From NCBI RefSeq assembly GCF_030464365.1, contig NZ_VCYI01000004.1:124001-188000 (forward strand): a DNA stretch of 64,000 bases, in the 5' to 3' direction. This document shows positions 61,634 through 64,000 of the stretch, piece after piece. Both the position numbers and the translations under genes were made by a program. Within the stretch, counting starts at the first letter, position 1. Each line of letters opens with the position of its first letter. A model generated the notes under the pieces. That model was not told the origin of the DNA. It saw nothing but the letters and a program-made list of their open reading frames with translations, and searched no databases. The DNA comes from Methanoculleus methanifontis. Its GTDB lineage: Archaea; Halobacteriota; Methanomicrobia; Methanomicrobiales; Methanoculleaceae.

Positions 61634-64000
61634 GCCGCAATAGCCTCATTCAACTCGTGAAGAAGTCTTGAGAGCCGGTTTCCAAAAACGCGGTTTGCCC
61701 GTCCCCAACCGCCGTGATCGGCGAAGACGGGGATGATCTCAAAGTCTTCCTCATCTATTGAGAGGTTAAGGGTTAAATGAGCGCGGATACGATCCAGCCA
61801 TGCAGCCTGCTCTGCGGTGAAGTTCTTTCCATCCACGATCGCCGCAAACGCCCGATCAATCCGCTCTTCCGCGGTGAGCAGTTCCTCGTCCTCGCGGGCG
61901 GCGTGCTTCACCATCGATATGATGTCGACGAGCGCCTTCTGGTAATGCACCTGGTGCGCCCGCTGCAGGTTCTCGATGGTGAACCGCTGCGGTGTCGCCG
62001 TGAGTTTCTCCTTCAGTTCGGCAAGCGCGTCCGTACTCCACTCCTGCGGCCGGTCGAGGAGGATCCGGATGGCCTCGATCTTCTCGGGGTTCTCCTGGAC
62101 GAACCGGGCGAAGAGGGTGAGATAGTCCGCCGGCTTGTACTCCTGCCCGGCCGAATCGCGCACCACCCAGGTCGACGCCACCCCGTCCTGCGTGTGGTAG
62201 TCGATGAGGAACGTCCGGGGGGGCCGGGGATAGTTTACCAGGAGGTTCTGGAAGTCAGGGTCACGGAGGATCTCCATCGTCCCGGTGAAGTCCTCCTCCA
62301 GCCGGCGTTGCAGAGAGACGGCAAACTGCTTCAGGTCTCCCTTATCGACGAACTTCCGGAAGAGGTCCCGCGCCTCCCCCGACATCTCCTTGTCGATCCG
62401 GTTCAGGCGCTTGACGAGCACGCGGAGGTTGTAGGCGCGGTCCCGGTTGTTCCAGATATCGTCGATGATCTTCGTGATCGGCTTTGCCTCCCTCTGCGGC
62501 GGTTCGGCTGTGATACCGGTGGCCTGCCGGAAGTAGTCGATCAGCGTCCCGCCGAAACAGTCGAAGACGGTAAAGTGCGATTTGTCCGGGTGATGCTCCC
62601 CTTTGCGCGTGCCTCTCCCCATCATCTGCTCAAAGAGAATACGGGACTTCACCGGCCGGAGGAAGACGATGTATTCGAGGTCGGGGATATCCACGCCGGT
62701 CGAAAGGAGATCGACGCTGACGACGATTCCCGGTAGTTTCCGATTCCGAAACTCCCTTATTCTCTGCAGGGGGCGGTCGACCTTGCCGGTGATCTTCTGG
62801 ACGAACGCATCCTCTCTCCCGAAGACCTCGCGGGCGGCATCGACCAGTTGATCCGCATGGGATGTATGCGGGATGTCCTGGACGGCAAAGATTAGGGTCT
62901 TCGGGAAGCGGCCGTAGCGCTCCTCGTGCTCATCAGCGTATCGCTTGATCTCTTCGAGGATCTTATGGTTCGAGTCGATCGATGTGATACTCCGCTCGAT
63001 CTGTTCCGAGGGGTATTCACGCTCGTCTTCTAAGATATCGAGCGTCTTCTGTCCGGTCTCGGGGTCGACGAGATCGACAGTCTCGCCTTCCTTGAGGAAG
63101 ATCCCCTGCATCCGGACGCTGGACTCGATGGCAACGAGATCGTAATCGACCAGGTAGCCTTCCCCGACAGCCCGCTCGTAGGGATACTCGTAGACCTTGT
63201 GCTTGAAGTAGGCCATCGTATGCGAGGCGGGCGTCGCGGTGAGCCCGATCTTTATCGCGTCGAAGTGGTCGAGCGTGCTGCGCCAGATCGACATCTCCTG
63301 CGAGGTATACCCGCGGTGGCACTCATCTGCAATGATGAGATCGAAGGCGTGGATCGGGATATCCATCTTCTCGGCGTCTTCTTCCGCCTCCTCCGTGCAG
63401 GGGAAGGCGGCAGCCCTGCCGAAGAGGTTGATGGTCATCCGCTGGATGGTCGAGACATACACAAAGGCATGTCCGGGCTGTGGATCGGTGAGGTAGGCGT
63501 TCGGCAGCACCGTGATATCGAAGGGATCGTCGTCGTCCAGGTCGCCGCGGTGGAACTGCTGGCTATAGACCTCGTAGGTCTTGTCGAACTTCAACCCCTG
63601 CTCGGTATCGAACGAGGCGAATGCACGCACCGCCTGCGCCGCGAGAGCCCGCCGGTCGACGAGGAAGAGGACGCGCTTTGCCACACCCGCTTTCATCAGG
63701 CGGTAGACGAGGTTGACCATCGTGAACGTCTTACCCGTCCCGGTCGCCATCGCAACCAGCATTGCCCGATGGCGCTCTGCGATCGCATTTCCGATGGCAT
63801 TGCAGGCTTCGCGCTGATAGGGACGCATCCGGGGATTATCCGGGACCGTGGAGAACTGCAAACACTCTCGATCGATATCGCTCTGCAGGCGTTCCAGCAC
63901 AGCATCCGGCGAATGGAATCCCGCAATCTCCCGCGAACGGTTCCGTGGGTGCCGTGCATCGCGATACCAGATCACCTCGCCGTTGGTTGCATAGAGAAAC
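61630..64000 (-). CDS. hsdR: Type I restriction endonuclease/translocase subunit, N-terminus beyond window
   Basis: The visible C-terminal 789 residues, open to the right edge, begin FLYATNGEVIW. The helicase motor is clear: Walker A AMATGTGKTFTMVNLVYRL, motif II ADECHRGYTSQ, motif III TATPASH, and motif VI around EQMMGRGTRKGEHHPDKSHF. The nuclease domain, normally at the N-terminus, lies outside the window, so its integrity cannot be judged. It would be the first gene of the operon. Confidence 0.93.
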   Translation of the reverse strand, partial: FLYATNGEVIWYRDARHPRNRSREIAGFHSPDAVLERLQSDIDRECLQFSTVPDNPRMRPYQREACNAIGNAIAERHRAMLVAMATGTGKTFTMVNLVYRLMKAGVAKRVLFLVDRRALAAQAVRAFASFDTEQGLKFDKTYEVYSQQFHRGDLDDDDPFDITVLPNAYLTDPQPGHAFVYVSTIQRMTINLFGRAAAFPCTEEAEEDAEKMDIPIHAFDLIIADECHRGYTSQEMSIWRSTLDHFDAIKIGLTATPASHTMAYFKHKVYEYPYERAVGEGYLVDYDLVAIESSVRMQGIFLKEGETVDLVDPETGQKTLDILEDEREYPSEQIERSITSIDSNHKILEEIKRYADEHEERYGRFPKTLIFAVQDIPHTSHADQLVDAAREVFGREDAFVQKITGKVDRPLQRIREFRNRKLPGIVVSVDLLSTGVDIPDLEYIVFLRPVKSRILFEQMMGRGTRKGEHHPDKSHFTVFDCFGGTLIDYFRQATGITAEPPQREAKPITKIIDDIWNNRDRAYNLRVLVKRLNRIDKEMSGEARDLFRKFVDKGDLKQFAVSLQRRLEEDFTGTMEILRDPDFQNLLVNYPRPPRTFLIDYHTQDGVASTWVVRDSAGQEYKPADYLTLFARFVQENPEKIEAIRILLDRPQEWSTDALAELKEKLTATPQRFTIENLQRAHQVHYQKALVDIISMVKHAAREDEELLTAEERIDRAFAAIVDGKNFTAEQAAWLDRIRAHLTLNLSIDEEDFEIIPVFADHGGWGRANRVFGNRLSRLLHELNEAIAA

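Noticed and set aside
60173-61660. Long frame opposite hsdM
   Set aside because: Pure antisense shadow of the methyltransferase gene; no recognisable domain.

Overview
The window is chromosomal DNA from a GC-rich hydrogenotrophic methanogen, most likely Methanoculleus or a close relative in the Methanomicrobiales. This rests on methenyl-H4MPT cyclohydrolase, methanogenesis marker protein 12, a methanopterin-synthesis beta-RFAP synthase, a Dsr-like siroheme protein, a four-subunit PorGDAB, archaeal ribosomal proteins (L7Ae, S28e, L24e, S10), aEF-1A, Orc1/Cdc6 and CetZ. Archaeal TATA boxes lie about 27-30 nt before several start codons, which suggests leaderless mRNAs. The genus is an inference; no 16S gene is present.

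Layout. 1-3.5 kb: corrinoid nucleotide-loop genes (cobT-like, cobZ, cobS) and a Dsr-like protein. 4-7.3 kb: aEF-1A, S10 and an Agl23/TIGR03663 GT-C protein. 8.8-16 kb: a CetZ tubulin with a membrane-anchored exported partner, divergent from a four-gene membrane glycosylation operon (FAD oxidoreductase, GT2, flippase-like UPF0104, DUF2298/TIGR03662). 16.2-17.5 kb: L7Ae-S28e-L24e-Ndk. 18.3-23.1 kb: MarC, a nitrilase, a YdjM-like protein, threonine synthase and LysE. 23-28.7 kb (minus strand): PorGDAB, 6-phospho-3-hexuloisomerase, marker 12 and DUF368. 29-33 kb: a sugar-nucleotide epimerase, an iPGM-family enzyme and a fused chorismate-lyase-like/beta-RFAP synthase. 33.7-53 kb: a surface-glycan island with glycosyltransferases, a CapA-like protein, a DUF2206 membrane protein, a Wzx-like flippase and four paralogous exported right-handed beta-helix proteins plus a collapsed relative. 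53.3-56.1 kb: a zinc-ribbon protein of unknown function, an Orc1/Cdc6 and Mch. From 56.5 kb: tRNA-Val(UAC), then an AlbA_2/Schlafen-type ATPase gene and a type I restriction-modification operon (hsdR-hsdM-hsdS, minus strand). cobT and hsdR run off the window ends.

Two themes stand out. The first is a cell-surface programme. Two separate glycan-assembly gene sets (5.6-16 kb and 33.7-46.3 kb) are present, and the second is interleaved with a beta-helix family whose members share a core but differ in how they are held at the surface: signal peptide only, N-terminal anchor with a proline linker, or CARDB repeats plus a dockerin. The second is the intergenic DNA. Most gaps over 250 bp outside the glycan island carry modular repeats: ladders of short hairpins whose stems vary while two linkers recur, palindromes built from CGCGAAG words with a conserved loop, and elements with imperfect inverted ends around a TATCGCCA core. 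Gaps inside the glycan island are instead AT-rich and mostly repeat-free.
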